22,323 nucleotides of DNA from Scedosporium boydii (lineage: Eukaryota > Ascomycota > Sordariomycetes > Microascales > Microascaceae). Numbering within the stretch: the first letter of the stretch is position 1; the number at the start of each line of letters is the position of its first letter. The stretch spans positions 1 through 22,323 of the forward strand of contig NJFT01000370.1 in the NCBI GenBank assembly GCA_002221725.1, read 5' to 3'. The position numbers were made by a program, and so were the translations under genes. The notes under the pieces are model-generated. The model saw only the letters and a program-made list of their open reading frames with translations, was not told where the DNA came from and searched no databases. This document shows positions 21,665-22,323 of the stretch, piece after piece.

Positions 21665-22323
21665 CGTCAAAGGTTAGAACCGATTGTCTTTAGAAGAAGA
21701 ACATCAAGAGCACAGCTTCAATGAGAACCACAACATGAAGGGGTAAAGCAGCAGAGCAAAAAGAGTAGGGAGCATCGATTGTGAGTATCACTCGATGAGC
21801 AGGCAACTGAAGGCACCGAAGGACCAATGGATGAACAAATGGATGGTGATATGATGCGCAAGGCCCACGAGCGAAGTGAAGGTGGAAGAAGCTAAGGTTG
21901 GGTGGGGGGTGGGAAGTGGATATAACCTTTTCTGAAGAAGCAAGCTGGATATGGCGGCCAGCTCAGGTGCGGTAGTGTCGAGAGGCGGCGAAGTGGATTA
22001 TGAAACCGCGAGACAGGCGAGACCAACTTCATTTGGTCATTGGTCCTCGGGTCGCATTGGTATAAGGGAGTATGTCCGATATGGTGAGGGTTGCAGTAAG
22101 GGCTAGGGAGTAGTATTACTTCCCGGATGCTTGTGCTTGACCGAGAGGAATTTAGACTGGTTATTTGAGAACGAGTCTATAACTGGACCATAGACAGAAG
22201 CGGAACCTGTGGAAGGTCGGCAGGTATGAGGAGGAGACAGGGGGGGAAGGGTAGAGTTGTGGTCAAGGGCAGGGGAGTGGCAGATCAAAGAGCAGGGGGG
22301 GAGACGCTAGAGGCGCATGTACA
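21665..22323 (-). promoter_or_regulatory. Leader and promoter side of the minus-strand gene
   Basis: This 659-base stretch upstream of the minus-strand ATG holds no supported coding region. On the minus strand it has pyrimidine-rich segments (around 21880-21910 and 22220-22260) of the kind often found near fungal transcription starts. No TATA box or specific operator can be named with confidence. Confidence 0.5.
21690..21736 (-). promoter_or_regulatory. Two overlapping upstream ORFs in the minus-strand leader
   Basis: On the minus strand an ATG at 21736 opens a 10-residue ORF (MLWFSLKLCS) whose TGA shares its A with a second ATG at 21704. That second ORF is only MFFF and stops with TAA at 21692-21690, 25 bases before the main ATG at 21664. 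If both are in the mRNA, they would favour termination and reinitiation near the main start. The transcription start is not visible. Confidence 0.45.

Overview
The window reads as nuclear DNA of a filamentous ascomycete (Pezizomycotina). The two clear genes are interrupted by short introns with fungal signals (GTATGT donor, CTAAC branch point, CAG acceptor). Their proteins are of fungal type: a very large group X-like hybrid histidine kinase and a Pro/Gln/Ser-rich nuclear-type protein. The coding DNA is GC-richer than the pyrimidine- and homopolymer-rich flanks. I could not fix the genus from sequence alone.

Layout. 1-3272 is upstream DNA with no convincing conserved gene; it holds one speculative 79-codon ORF with a signal-peptide-like start (1805-2044) and two upstream ORFs in the presumed leader of the kinase gene. 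3273-11177 (+) is a three-exon hybrid histidine kinase of about 2,526 residues. Its order is degenerate Ser/Thr kinase-like domain, split AAA/NTPase domain, long helical region, GAF, coiled coil, HisKA, HATPase_c, receiver and a low-complexity tail. 11178-20016 is about 8.8 kb with no ORF I can defend, only homopolymers, palindromes and small duplications. 20017-21664 (-) is a two-exon gene for a conserved-looking Pro/Gln-rich protein with a charged coiled-coil core and a basic NLS-like cluster. 21665-22323 is its leader and promoter side.

The two genes are convergent, so the 8.8 kb gap lies between two 3' ends and is not obviously promoter space. The kinase should act at the membrane-distal or cytosolic start of a multistep phosphorelay (His to Asp, then through an HPt protein to downstream regulators), as known for fungal hybrid kinases. 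The minus-strand protein looks nuclear, but its function is not recognisable here. Nothing in the sequence links the two functionally.

The most interesting points are: the minus-strand intron whose retention would give a short isoform with an equivalent basic cluster at the same residue positions; the kinase-like domain with altered HRD and DFG motifs; the T50 tract inside a kinase intron; overlapping upstream ORFs on both genes; and the large gene-free gap between convergent genes. I found no clear undescribed multi-gene system.
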